NCBI RefSeq assembly: GCF_958295425.1
Contig: NC_081137.1
Coordinates: 10,145,738-10,209,737 of the forward strand
Reading direction: 5' to 3'
DNA: 64,000 nt
Source: Solea solea
Lineage: Eukaryota > Chordata > Actinopteri > Pleuronectiformes > Soleidae
In this document: positions 48,568 through 61,066 of the stretch, in pieces
Numbering within the stretch: the stretch's first letter is position 1
How the letters are laid out: each line of letters begins with the position of its first letter
Translations under genes and position numbers: made by a program
The notes under the pieces: model-generated
Database searches by the model: none
The model's input: the letters and a program-made list of their open reading frames with translations, nothing else
Told to the model about the DNA's origin: nothing

Positions 48568-51500
48568 ATGACGGGCCAGACAGCGGAGAGGGATCGCTCT
48601 CCCCACAATCTCTCAGTGAAGACCACGCTGGAGGAGGACACCGAGAGAGCAGAGAGCGTTCTCAGCAGGTGAGAGACACACATGCATGTTACAATGACAC
48701 TGACATTATTACACCTACATGCTGTAAAAAAGGGATTTTCCTTTTACAATTATTCAAACTGTTGCTGTTCAAGTATGAACGCATGAGATGTTGATACATA
48801 GGCTGCATTTACACTGCATGGTGGTGCAAGTGACCCAATTCTGATCTTTTCCACCTTTGTGACACAAAGCACATTTGACTCTTGACAGTGTAAGCAGGGG
48901 AAAAGCAGCGATTTAGATATTGTCACATCAGATTCAGGCCTCATTTGTATGTGGAAATAAATCAGATACGAATCAGATATGTGCATTTACATCTACAATC
49001 TAAGCAGACGGATCAGATATTTTCCCTGTCAGTGCAATGTCTGTGTCCTTAAAAATAAGATCTATGATCACATGACTCTCTTTCAACTGGTGCAGTAGAG
49101 GATGAGGGCTCAAGCCAGTTTCATGTCTTTTAAGCCTTTGGGACAAGCATGTCTACTTTTATAAAATGACACCACTTTTAGCCTTCTAACTATTTCCAGG
49201 TCACTAACCAAGTCCAACCTGTGGGTTGCCTCCCCAAGTGTTAACCAGTGAAACGACATATTTTAGAAAAACAATGATCTGGGCAGCATATCTGAACAGG
49301 GCATCAAGGCCTTCATCTGCCTGAACTCTGTGTGCCCCCTGCTGGCCATCTCCACCAAGACCCAACATAAGACATTTAGGCTCACACTCAGTGAAAATAT
49401 GGCGGCCAGCTGTGACACATGGAAAAACAACTTTTAGCCACTGAACAAAAGGCTAATAAAATTCACCGCAGCTTAACTATATGATATTTTAAGAACACGT
49501 GCGCCACTTCATCTCACTGAAAAACAGCCTCTCCTCACTGAACACAGTAGAGAAGATCAGCGTTTGGAACTTGTGTCAAAACAGTAGCTGCTGGTCTTCT
49601 GCTGCCTTGTGTGGTTTGTGTCACAGAGGAAAATCCAAACACTGATGTGACACAATAACACATTTTTACTGAATTCACTGATGGAGGCAGCAGAGGATGC
49701 ATGCTCATTCTCTCTAAGGACGTTGGTGTGGGAGAGGTTTACAAATTCCAGTTTTCAAGTAGCGATCACATGCTTAATATACCGCAGTTCAAAGTCCGTT
49801 CATTGTAATCATCACTTCCTCCTGGTGGCCCATCGCAGAACAAGTTCTCCTTTATCCTTGTTCCTTAATCCCTCCTGGATTCTTCATCTCTCTCACAGCT
49901 CCTCTCGTGTCTCCAGTCCCAGATCCTCTTCTATTTTATGTCCAAACAATTGACAAATTAGTTCACGCAGTGCTGAATAAGCCTTTTTTATGTCTGTGGT
50001 TTATTCCTGCACTACTCATAAAGTTGCAGTCATAACTGAACAGGCCAGGTGGTCATTACTTAGAGACAGACGTTACAAACTGGAACTTTTTTTTGCACAA
50101 TCACATGATTGTATGAATTGTTGTTTTTCATTAGAATGAGCTTTTATATTTATGTCTATACTGAGGCTACTTTTATTTTATTTTTATTTCACATTTTAAC
50201 AGTAACATTTATAAGAGACACATTTATACATACATATCAAAAGAAATAATATAATATATGGGTTCAAAGCTTTGCATTCATTTTCATCTAAATAGAAAGG
50301 GTCTTTCTAGAGCTGTCCCTCTCATGGCTTACCATGGCTAGCTACTAAACTTGAATATGGTGAACTCAGGGGTGACATCAACCCCAGGTTTTGATGTAAA
50401 TGGAATACAATAGCTGCAGCAGCCACACTTTTAACCTCCTACAACACACAAAGCAACCTAAAATCCTCCTGTAGGTCATTACAGACTGTTCCATGGTCTG
50501 GCTTTAAGGGCAACGATTTTGGCCCCACAATTGTGGAATGACCTGATGGAAGAGCTGAGGGGAGCAGATACATGTTTGACATGCTTTTTATTGATGATTT
50601 TAAGATTTGTTTTTATTATAATTTATTTTTTGTCAATTGCTTTATAATTTAAATAAGGTTTAATAAAGGTAATATTTATTTATTATGGGTCACACCCCCC
50701 AAGGGGCCCTGGACCCCCATTGTGAGAGCAACTGGTTTATGAGAAGCAAATTCACAAGTGTGTGTGTTCTTCTGACATGTTATCCCAGGGTGCCATCTGT
50801 GTGTGATGACACATCCTCAGAGCTACAAAGAGTCGCTGCTCTTGACCCTCGTGGAAATAATTCCCGAAATTCTTTTCAAAGGAGTGGTGCTGTCTCAAGG
50901 TAAAACTGCAGAAAGGTTTAAGACTTTTGTTTACAAAGGGCTTCAGAAAGTTATACCTTTTTGTTTGCTTCAGTTGAAAAGGGAGTTTGTTTTATTCATT
51001 TGTTATTAGAAACGTTTTAAGTCTCAGTTCAACATTTTTTTTCATATAGATATTTTATATCAAAGCCAATGTATCTTAAATTTTACACATTGAGAAATGT
51101 ATCCGTTTTTTCACCCAAGATGGTGATACTGCCAGCCCTCTCTCTGATATTATACAATGCTTTTGCTAATGTTGAAATGATAGTTAAACTTTTTAATTGT
51201 GGTTGTATGAGGTACTGACACAATAGCTATGTATTTTGTGGGCAACAAACTATTCCTTTAAATGTGGAGTACCAAAAGTGCCACAGTTAAATAAATACAT
51301 AAATAAATACACCATTAAATAATTACTTAAATGTGTCATTAATTATTTAAAATTGGAATTAAATACATAAATGTGTTATTAAATGTGTCATTAATTAATT
51401 CAAATACCAATCCATTTTACGTAAAAAAAAAAACAACATATATAATTATTTCACTATTTAATTCATTATTCCATGGTCCTGTGTTGCAGTGAATCCTTAT

Positions 51501-52609
51501 TCATTTATTTTATCTGCCAAACTGACCCATCAAAGTCAGTGGGCGGGGCTAACGCTGATTTAGTCTGATCCATTGCTTTGGTCTGAAGTAGCATCCCTTT
51601 TTCTCTGGCCTGGAAAGCAGTTTTAAGATAATTTTAGGTGAGAAATTAGTCATTTAGAATTCAAAAATATGGTTTGTGTTTGAAGATATGACATAGTGTA
51701 TTTATAGTTTGGCAGTGACGTTGTTGGAGGTGATCAGCTCCGCCTCTGCGGACACTCAGTGCGCACAGTGCCCGGCACAGAGCAGTGTTACCTCGGCCTG
51801 TCCTGATGAAATGATCCACTGGCTCAGACGTCTCTGTCATTAGATACTTGGTGTGATGTATGTATATATACATATATATACATACCAGTCACAGTCCCGT
51901 CGCGAGAAGGCAAGCAAACCAAGCAATTGCTTGGGGCCCCGAGCTGTCCATTTCGCTTGGGGCCCCCAAATTCCTTCAAACGGCCCTGACGGTAGAACAA
52001 GGAAGTGTGCTGCTGTTTTAATTGAAGTGATCGTACTTGTGTACTCCCATACTTGGCCAGTATGTACTCCAGTTGTACTTCTCAAGTATGCAAGTACTTG
52101 GGTATTGAGAAAGGGCTATTGATTTTTAGTGGTTGTAAGTAAAGTTTTTTTGATCGAGTATCCAAACCAACGTAGAGGTAAATAGCGCCACCATGTGTAT
52201 AGGAATGTGTTCACTAGCTCTGCATCAATCCATTATCTGGAATCAATTTGCCTTGACTTGATGTGCAGGGTAACCAATCAGGTGTTAGATATCCGCCCAC
52301 TGACTTTGATGGGGGAGTTTGACAGATAAAATAAATGAGTGATGCACTGCAACACAGGACCATGAAATAATGAATTAAATAGTGAAATAATTATGAATGT
52401 TTTTTACATAAAATTAATTGGTCAGTCAGTCAGTCATCATCTACCGCATTAATGACACATTTCATAACACATTTACGTATTAATTCCAATTTTAACTAAT
52501 TAATGACACATTTAAGTAATCATTTAATGGTGTATTTATTTATTTAATTGTGTCACTTTCCATTCTCCATATTTAATATGGTTCCGAATTATTATGCATT
52601 TTGTCTCTG

Positions 52610-52640
<31 letters not shown>

Positions 52641-55600
52641 CAGACTGGTGAACCTGGTGGTCAGACTCAGAGAATGGGCACACAGGAGTCTGGTGGAGGA
52701 GGAGCGGCCAGACTCTTTCCTGGAGCGTTTTCGAGGTCCTGAGCTAAGAACAGCTCCCAGCCGCAACAGCAACACACAACCAGATGCTAATGGGAACAAT
52801 GCTAAAGGGATCTTCAGGTAGGCTCATCTGAGTCATTACCATGCACTATTGATGAACAATATATTCTTTGTAGTAGTGTTTTCCAAGCTTTTTAGACAAG
52901 AACCTAATAAAAAAGGTCCTAATCCATCATCGTGAGTTCAAAATTGTGACAAGAGCAATTTGAATACATTTTTTACTGCCATATTTGTAACACTGAATAA
53001 ACCAAACCAGCCTTATACTCTATATCATTTGAGCTCATTGGACTTGATGTTGGAATCCCATTGGTACTACTGTCTTTCTTCTTGAGTGGGTAGGAGATAA
53101 TCACTTAATTTGGTTCATCAAGTGAGCACCACTCCTTCCTTGGTGTTTCACCGATAGGTCTACCAATGCAGACACAGTGATGGAACTGAAAAACCATGAA
53201 GTAAACACTTACCTTAAACATTTAAAACACTTACCTCATCATACACAGTTTTCTTAGGGGTAGGGGTAATCACTTCATTGGGGTCATCAGGCGGGCACCC
53301 ATACGTTTGCATCTGGAGATTTTCGGAGGTGACGTTTCTTCAGAGTTTTGATGTAAACACAGCACGAATATTTAACACTTTAACCTGTAGAAGCTTTTAT
53401 TGAAGAAAAAAAGTGTTATCTATATGTATATAAACGTGTATATATATAAAGTATATATATTTATATGAAACTTTTCTTGAGTGTGTTATTTGTCATCTCT
53501 CCCTGCTTTTAGGAAAAAGTGGGAATTGTTTGTGGTGTCGCCATCCGATGACGCGTACTACCGCTGGTTATTTGTAATCGCCACTGCTGTGCTGTACAAC
53601 TGGTTCCTTGTTGTCGCAAGGTAATAACACCAAAGTGGTTGTCTTTGAGACAGGTGATGGATGTCATGACTGGATGCATTGTGTATAATGTCAGTAATCT
53701 TTCTGTCTTGTTTCATCAGGGCATGCTTTGATGAGTTACAGGTGAGTAATTACATCTGTTGGCTGGTGTTGGACTATCTCTCAGACACCATATTTCTCAT
53801 GGACTCATGCGTTCGACTTCGCACAGGTAACCTAAAACTTCAAGACACAGCCTCGTCCCCTTATTTTGTAACGTCAGTGTTAGAAATCCTTTGTTAAGAT
53901 TTCTTTTAGTGACACAAACATACCTTTATGAGCCAGCAGTTAGACCAACAGCTCCTGTGTCCCTGCAAGCTAAAACACTGATTTTCTCTTTGGACTTTGG
54001 TGCAGAAGACTGAGCAGTTTTTTTATTAGTTTCTTGTGAGGAAAGGTTGTTGGTGAGATAAAACTTATTCTTAAGATATCATAGATTTAATTTCAAGTGG
54101 CTTAAGTCTGCCATATGTCTGAAGCTGGTTCTTGGCACACACCACTGATATGTCAGTACTTCATACATGCACATTTCAGAAAACATGAACTATCCCTTTA
54201 AGGTTTGCGATGAAGTGATTTTCAGAGAGCAAACACTACACTGAGACAAGTTATCACTGACCAGCTGAACTTGTGCCTTGGTTATCTTTTTACAGGATTC
54301 CTGGAACAGGGTTTGCTGGTGAAGGACCATGCCAAGCTCAGAGACAGCTACATTCGCACACTGCAGTTCAAGCTGGACGTGCTGTCCATCCTGCCCACTG
54401 ACTTGGCCTACATTACCACCGGCATCCACACGCCCCAGCTCAGGTTCAACCGCCTGCTGCGCTTCCCACGCATGTTTGAGTTCTTTGACCGCACGGAAAC
54501 GCGCACCAACTATCCCAATATCTTCCGGATCTGTAACTTGGTGCTTTATATCCTGGTCATCATTCACTGGAATGCCTGCATCTACTATGCTATATCCAAG
54601 TCTCTGGGATTTGGCTCGGACACTTGGGTGTTCCCTAACAACTCCAGACCTGAGTTTCAGACACTGACTCAGGGTTACGTCTACTGTCTGTACTGGTCAA
54701 CTCTTACTCTGACCACCATTGGGGAAATGCCTGCACCTGTGCGAGATGAGGAGTACCTATTTGTGGTCTTTGACTTTCTTGTTGGGGTACTGATCTTTGC
54801 CACAATTGTTGGAAATGTCGGCTCCATGATTTCCAACATGAATGCGACCCGTGCTGAGTTTCAAGCCCGGATTGATGCCATCAAACACTACATGCACTTC
54901 CGCAAAGTCAGTAGAGAATTAGAGACACGCGTCATTAAATGGTTTGACTACCTTTGGACAAACAAGAAAGCAGTAGATGAACAGGAGGTTCTCAAGAACT
55001 TGCCAAATAAACTGCGGGCTGAGATTGCTATTAATGTCCACCTGGAGACCCTGAAGAAAGTCCGCATCTTTCAAGACTGTGAGGCAGGACTGCTGGTGGA
55101 GCTTGTGCTCAAACTGCGGCCACAGGTCTTCAGTCCGGGGGACTACATCTGCAGAAAGGGGGACATTGGTAAGGAGATGTATATCATTAAGGAGGGGAAG
55201 CTGGCTGTGGTGGCTGATGATGGGGTCACCCAGTACGCTCTGCTGACTGCTGGCAGCTGCTTTGGGGAAATCAGCATTCTTAACATAAAAGGTAGTAAAA
55301 TGGGGAATCGAAGGACTGCCAACATTCGCAGCTTGGGTTATTCTGATCTCTTCTGCCTCTCTAAGGATGAATTGATGGAGGCAGTGACTGAGTATCCAGA
55401 TGCTAAGAATGTTCTGGAAGAGAGGGGCCGGGAGATCCTGATGAAGGAGGGTCTTTTGGATGAGAACATAGCGAGTGGTGGGATGCAGAAGGAGGACACA
55501 GAGGAGAAGGTGGAGAGGCTGGAGTCCTCTCTGGACACACTTCAGACTCGCTTTGCCCGTTTACTTAGTGAATACACACACACACAGCAACGGCTGAAGC

Positions 55601-55785
55601 AGCGGATCACTCTCCTGGAGCGGCAGCTGAACCAAATGGATTGTGGTGCAGATGCAGACCATGACACTGGAGCACAAGCAGAGGTTGTGAATGAAACAGA
55701 CCCAGTGGCTGGTGCCCTCAAAGAGGAGTCTCCACCTGAGGATGATGTGCAGAGAGAGGACAAGAACTTCACATCAAAACACTAA
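48568..55785 (+). CDS. cnga2: cnga2-like cyclic-nucleotide-gated channel alpha subunit, six coding exons
   Basis: CNGA2 forms the principal pore subunit of the olfactory cAMP-gated cation channel in sensory cilia. Coding exons are 48568-48668, 50789-50899, 52644-52817, 53513-53620, 53720-53826 and 54296-55785, which join in phase to 696 residues. Segments: a calmodulin-site-like [11 protein letters not shown] (72-82), S1 147-163, S2 176-195, S3 225-241, S4 250-264, S5 279-301, pore helix and filter about 330-348, S6 about 352-381, then C-linker and cNMP-binding domain with Glu525, Arg540 and Thr541, and a coiled coil at about 603-650. It is called CNGA2 rather than CNGA3 because of the [22 protein letters not shown] and [14 protein letters not shown] segments, though the N-terminus and coiled coil look somewhat CNGA3-like. 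The ATG at 48568 is preferred because only that frame joins exon 2. The filter reads TIGEMPAP rather than the usual TIGETPPP. Confidence 0.9.
49180..49760. repeat. Dispersed repeat in cnga2 intron 1, carrying a CTCF-like motif
   Basis: The block contains tatggcggccagctgtgaca, catggaaaaacaacttttag, ccactgaacaaaaggct and gatggaggcagcagaggatg, recognisably related to 35100-35250 and 36070-36150. It is a degraded transposon or composite repeat. It includes the minus-strand CTCF-like motif at 49333-49348. Confidence 0.5.
49333..49348 (-). promoter_or_regulatory. CTCF-like motif, minus orientation
   Basis: On the minus strand, TGGCCAGCAGGGGGCA is a strong match to the CTCF core. It lies in a repeat-derived block within cnga2 intron 1. 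Orientation is opposite to the motif at 17270, so the two form a convergent pair around pls3. Confidence 0.5.
50480..50660 (+). pseudogene. LINE 3'-end relic
   Basis: A frame gives [19 protein letters not shown], the conserved tail of L2-like LINE polyproteins (compare LWNSFPLHIR in the 36.9-kb copy), followed by AT-rich sequence. It is far too short to be functional. Confidence 0.5.
51258..52576. mobile_element. TTAA-flanked DNA transposon derivative with ~300-bp terminal inverted repeats
   Basis: The left arm (about 51258-51550) and right arm (about 52282-52576) are long inverted copies: atgtggagtaccaaaagtgc at the left end, acaccattaaat, cttaaatgtgtcattaatta, catggtcctgtgttgcagtg and aaagtcagtgggcgg shared inward. 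TTAA flanks both ends (51258-51261 and 52573-52576), as in piggyBac or Kolobok elements. No transposase is visible; the interior of about 730 bp looks like other repeats. It fills most of cnga2 intron 2 and ends only 67 bp before the next exon. Confidence 0.72.
52614..52640. repeat. (TG)n tract abutting the cnga2 exon-3 acceptor
   Basis: About thirteen TG units run directly into CAG|A, the acceptor of the exon at 52644. The usual polypyrimidine tract is thus replaced by TG repeats with only ttgtctctgtttc upstream. Confidence 0.9.
54296..55785 (+). CDS. cnga2: cnga2 last exon: S2-S3 linker through pore, C-linker, cNMP-binding domain, coiled coil
   Basis: This is the single large 3' exon typical of vertebrate CNGA genes, open for 1490 nt. 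It begins at [11 protein letters not shown] and contains the S4-region [16 protein letters not shown]5 with [13 protein letters not shown], the pore, S6 ending [12 protein letters not shown], the C-linker [14 protein letters not shown], the phosphate-binding cassette [10 protein letters not shown] and [10 protein letters not shown]. It then continues into the leucine-zipper-like segment that sets subunit stoichiometry in the family. The C-terminal tail is acidic and not conserved. Confidence 0.93.
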
Positions 55786-55977
55786 CTGTTTCACTGAGGA
55801 CGTTTATATGAAAAACTGTGTTTTATGCCCATTCTCATTCCAAGAGCACCGCTCTGTCGCGTCCTCTGGCGTCGCCTTACAGGGTACACAACTGCTCAAA
55901 GTGTCCATCTACACTTCACTGTGAGCGTCAAGCTGGTACTGAGCAGTCACTGACATGGGAAATATATACTATTTATG

Positions 55978-56215
55978 CATTCATCCATTGTCTACCACAG
56001 GGTTGCGAGGCTGCTAAAGGCCAATCCCAGCAGGTCACCAGTCCATCACTAGGCCAACAACCATTCACTCTCACATTCACACCTACAGTTAATTAGGAAA
56101 CCAGGAAATCCCACGTGCACACGTGGAGAACATGCAAACTCCATGCAGAAAGACCTTCATTCAAACCTGGGTCTTTCTGCTGCAAGGCAACAGTGCCTAG
56201 CTGCTATACCAAAAC
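55978..56215 (-). repeat. tRNA-derived SINE, minus orientation
   Basis: tccattgtctaccacag, cattcactctcacattcac, ggagaacatgcaaactcca and gcagaaagaccttcattc are in the same reversed order as the SINE at 14836-15150. Confidence 0.7.
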
Positions 56216-56879
56216 ATACACTAGCTCGTTGTTACAGTTGTTATCATAATAAAATGATATCTTTCATTTTATTAGTTAACATTTTAATGTTATATTTAGA
56301 TTCAGTAGTGCTGCTCTAATACATTGATAGAAACAGGAAGTAGTCACGCTTTGCACATGCACAGAACAAATCAGGTTTCCGGGAACAGATCAGGCAGTGA
56401 AAGGCAGAGCAGTGTCTGTCATGGCCGACTTTGCAGCAAGAGTTGCTAATATTGCTAAAGTGATGACGACATGATGTTTGTCAATGTTGTGTTCACGCTG
56501 TTACTCAGGAAGTGAATCTGTCCAATTTTACATAATACTCCTTTAATAAGAGTGATCATGTTACTTTACTTTATGACTTGGTATCCCAAGTACAAAGTTA
56601 CAGTGCTTGTTATATTATATTTTATTACTTTTGGAAGTACAATCAAACTAAAATGCAACAAAAATGCCTGCAAACATGACAGTGTCTCCCAACGTTAACT
56701 GTTTTCTGCATATTCCTTATGATTTGACCTGCTGTGTGTACATATAATCATAATCACACATGCAGTAACTCAGTGTTACATTATAACATTATTACTGTTT
56801 TGTAAATCCTAATCCCTTGCACTAGTATGACAGTAATATTTTCCTGAGTTGCCCATGACTGCCCAACACGATCATGTCT

Positions 56880-57090
56880 GACAGGAACACATGGGTGGGC
56901 CACAAGGTGGACTATATAGAATCCTGGTTCGACCAAGGGCCTTTCTGTGTGGAGTTTTCCCCGTGTTCATGTGGGTTATTTCCGGGTACTCTGGTTTCCT
57001 CACACAGAGTGTGACAGTGAATGGTTGTTCGTCTCTGTATCTTGACCCATAAGGGTTATATCCGGGCTGACAATATGGGTCCCAAGCAGG
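56880..57090 (+). repeat. tRNA-derived SINE, plus orientation
   Basis: gaatcctggttcgaccaagg is B-box-like, followed by tttctgtgtggagttttccc, gtgttcatgtgggttat and gtgacagtgaatggttgttc. A related 3' fragment lies at 57530-57625 (ctttcaccctaagtcaagtg). Confidence 0.65.
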
Positions 57091-58662
57091 TTTGTCCATG
57101 GTGTCCACACCCGTGTTTGCACACATGGGAGCATGTGGGGCCTGTATAATTGATCCACTTCAGACCCATGCCACTTATTTTACCCACTTAGTACCCAGGT
57201 AGTCTGGAAAGGGTCTTAAGTAAGGAAGGGATGATACCACTTAAGTATCTACTGATACTGATATGAGTCAGATACAGTATTTTAGACCATTTATGAGCTA
57301 TGAAAAACACATTTGTGTTGAGTCATTTCAAAGCCACAATTCTCCAACTGTGTAAAAAATATTATTCTCCCAAAAAGAAATAAACAGCCCAAATTAAATC
57401 AGATCCAGTGACTTTGACCAGTATACTGTCTCCAACCCTTGTATTAAGTGGGCATGGGCTTGTGGAGCCACCATGGAAACCACAAACAAACCTGCGTGGG
57501 ACCCATACTGTCAGCCCACATATAACATGGGGACTGGGCTGTACCACGGCTTTCACCCTAAGTCAAGTGGGCTTGCTCCAGCTCCCCCGTGACCATCATG
57601 TGGGGGATAACGCCGTGGAAAATTAATAAGATAAAAGACTTGGAACTGGGAGAACAGTGCTGGTGATTGCACTGCTGCACACCACTACAAAGAATGGCCT
57701 CAGGATGCAGTTCAGCATCACGTGACAAACCCAGCCCCATTTAAAGTATCCATCACGAATGTATGAGTGCAGTCCAAGAGTACAAAAACTCACGACATTA
57801 TGTTTTTAACAGCCATGATGACAATTTTTTATCACTGTAAAGAGATTTCTGCATGTCAATAAACATGAAAAAAACCAAAACACTGACAACACGGCAAAGC
57901 CCAAACAGTTTTTGAGTTCTTGATTTAGTTTCTCAGCTGAATATGCTTAATTATGGAATGGAGAACACATCACATCAGTGATGAACCACACATGTAAACA
58001 CATTTGACACTGAAGTTTAAATGTCATTTTTAAGACAAACAAACTTTGATAAAGTGCCAGTTGTTGTAAACACCTTGTGTTGGTTGCATCAGCATAGGGA
58101 CTCAGTCCTCCTGACATACATTACACCTCGTCTCTAGCTGCTCCTCCAGGGAGCAGAGTCCAAGGAGAGGTGGGAGAAGGTGACTTGCTGGTGCTGCACA
58201 TACAGTACACAAACACAATTATTTTCCAGTGTCCGTAATAGAGGTTTGGTTAGATCTGAAGACTATGATGATTATTAAAAGTCTTCTCCATTGTGGGTTT
58301 TGGTGTGAATTGTAAAGAACAATTGTGTTTTCCTGCAAATGGGCTGCCATCATATGAATTTATTGATTATTATTGATTTACCATAACACACTGCAAGACT
58401 TAGTTGCTCACATTTCTATGCTCTTTGAATTTAAGCAGTGGGGATTTTCCAGTTATTCAGCCTCGACATTCCAGGAACAAGTCAACCCTGTGAGCAGTTA
58501 CGATAAGCAGACTGAACAATGAGTCTGCAGCAGAGCTGGCTGCAATTAAGAGGCAGGAGGTTATTTGTGTGTATCCTGGCAGGAGTGCTGTGGACAGATC
58601 TGCAGTTAACAGCTGTAAACTAGTCATGAAACATACATCAGCTGTATATGATACCACATCAG

Positions 58663-58862
58663 TTTGAAAAAAAACAACAGCTGGTGGAGATGCATGGAGC
58701 AGAGGCAGAGAAAGTGGATGAGTTTAAACCCTTTTTACCTGGACGGTGCACAACTGAGGTGAAGAAGAGAGCACAGGCAGAGCTCATGTGTGACAGGAGG
58801 AGAGCAGCAGCAATGACAGTGAGACCTGTTATGATGTTTGGCCTGGAGACAGTTTTTTTTTT
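58663..58862 (+). pseudogene. LINE (RTE-like) C-terminal relic
   Basis: The frame contains AEKVDEFKPFLPGRCTTEVK, KRAQAELMCDRRRAAAM and TVRPVMMFGLETV. This mirrors the region after the RT palm in fish RTE-type LINEs (KVDEFKYLG, TREVKKRVQAG, RPAMLYGLETV). It is internally deleted and lacks the catalytic domain. Confidence 0.65.
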
Positions 58863-59833
58863 GTTTGTTTTTTTAGTAAAGGTTTTACGAGGTGTTTTGA
58901 AAGCATCAGTTTGAAGTGACATGCTTATAAAGCTCAGATAATGTTATGCTGGTGAATTTCTCCATAGTTACAATATTTTTACAGGATTTTCTGAGATAAC
59001 CTGCATTTGCATTAGAGTCTCGATCAACAGAAACAGAAAGTAGCATCAATAGTGGTTGATGTTATTATGTTATTGAAGAACAGTGCGAGTTCTTCACATT
59101 TAGATGTGGTGGGAGCAGTGTTGAGTAGCTGGTCAATAATGGAGAACAATATTCTAGAGTTTCCTGAATTCTCTGTAATACTGTTGGAGAAGTAGCTCAT
59201 TCTTGACGTATTTCCTTATTGTAGGTGTTCTTTTCCTGACATTTAATAAATCTGGGACCACATTTCTCTAATTTGGGTTTTCTGGACCCAACGTCCTGCA
59301 CAATGTTCTCCAATAAGTCTCAACAGCTCTGGCTAATGCTCTGCATCTCTTGTAGCCAAATGTCTGAATGTCTGTTTCTCACTGTTTGCTCTTGTGTGAT
59401 CCTTATTCCACCGAGGAAATATAACACAATTCATGGGGGGTTTTCTGGATGAATGGTTTGTGTACCAACTCTAAAGATCATTGAAGCTAATGAATCTTGA
59501 AACTAATGTATTGTTCCATCACTATTAGTGTCCTCTAAGCCTGTAATTGTTCCTTATCCTAAAGTTATCCTAATCTGAAAAATCCAGCCTGTCTATTGAA
59601 CACCCCAGTTCCTTCATCACTGATCTTCCAAACTGACTCAAAACTGGAAAATGATCACCTTCCATAGAGTTTCTCTCCACTTCATTCTCCAACTGTTGCT
59701 AAGGCTGAAGAAATAAGTGTCAAATCTAAAGAAGACATTTTAAGTTAATGAAGTTCAAATCTAGTTGATCTGCGATCACTAATAATCACGATCGTCCTGC
59801 TGACTTCCTTACAAGGAGCTGTGCGATAGCTGT

Positions 59834-59882
59834 GACAGACTGACAGACAGACAGACAGTAAGACAGACAGACAGACAGACAG
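59834..59882. repeat. (GACA)n microsatellite
   Basis: Imperfect tandem GACA units with one interruption. Confidence 0.9.
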
Positions 59883-60799
59883 TATACTGTACTGTATATA
59901 CAGTTGAACAGTTTTTCTGATTTATAAATAAATATAAATAAACTGTGATACATGTACCACAGTTTGAGAACCATGACTCTATGATACTGAGTACAGGTAT
60001 TTTTTTTCAAATATTATATATATATAATATAAAAAATATATATATAATATAATAAAATATAGTTAGCATGTATCACTTCCTGTTGGTCCACTTCTGTCAC
60101 TTGCTGTACAGACTGTAAAGCCCTTTCAGGCACATTGTGTTTGTGATGTTCGGCTATACAAATAAAATCACATCTTTATTTGTGTGTTATGGGTTACAAA
60201 CAGAGAACAGAGGTAAATGTGGTGTAAGAATATGGGGAGCATATCTCAATAGACCAATATCCCCTAACATATCAATGATTTCAGAACAGGTGCTCTTGGC
60301 TATGGGCTTCCATATTTGAACATTTTATATAGTTATAAAATCACTATAAAAGTATTTGACAAAGCTAATGTCTCACTTTTGTGAATGAGGCTGACATTTG
60401 CTCTGCTTAAGGGTCGACCTGTAAAGACATGTGCAGCGACAGTGAGGGGCCTCCTAGTGAGGAATGATCTCTGCAGTGACAAGGACCAACTGTGAGTGGA
60501 GATGTCCAGGTGCAACAAGCTAATATTCTGTATTTCCTTGTGCAATGTGATTATAAGTAATTGTATTATTTTCTGTTTTTTGAACTAGGTGTTGTTTCAA
60601 GACTCACCTGGAATCAGATGAAGAAGAAGAGAATGTTGCGGAGGATTTGGCTCTAAACTCAAAATATTTAAATCAATTCTGCTGATTTCAGTGCTGATTT
60701 CACTGTTGCAATGGCTACGGTGAAATTAAAGTATTCCTTTAACATCTTTGCCTTCTTGTATTTTTTCCACGTTACTTTGTTATCCAATTTGCATCTAGA

Positions 60800-60968
60800 A
60801 TATATATCATGTACATATATATGTATATACTGTATATATACATATATATGTATATACTATATATATACAGTATATACATATATGTACTGTATATACTGTA
60901 TATATACATATATACAGTATATATATATATAACAATATCAGGCAATATTTACTTTAATATCAGTGATC

Positions 60969-61024
<56 letters not shown>
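60800..61024. repeat. TATATACA-rich tract and (TA)n microsatellite
   Basis: Alternating TATATACA/TGTATATA units to about 60930, then a pure TA run from about 60971 to 61024. Both can extrude cruciforms. Tyr-Ile open frames here are artefacts. Confidence 0.9.
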
Positions 61025-61028
<4 letters not shown>

Positions 61029-61066
61029 GAAAACTTTGTTTTCTTTGTGTACTAAGAACACACCGC

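Noticed and set aside
48498..48794. 98-codon frame reading [21 protein letters not shown]
   Set aside because: It looked like an acidic N-terminus, but it does not join the next exon in phase. The other frame starting at 48568 joins correctly and aligns with CNG N-termini.
49681..49953. 90-codon frame [15 protein letters not shown]
   Set aside because: The start region is shared with a dispersed repeat at 36090 and has no recognisable domain.
54190..54567. 125-codon minus-strand open frame
   Set aside because: Antisense shadow of the cnga2 last exon.
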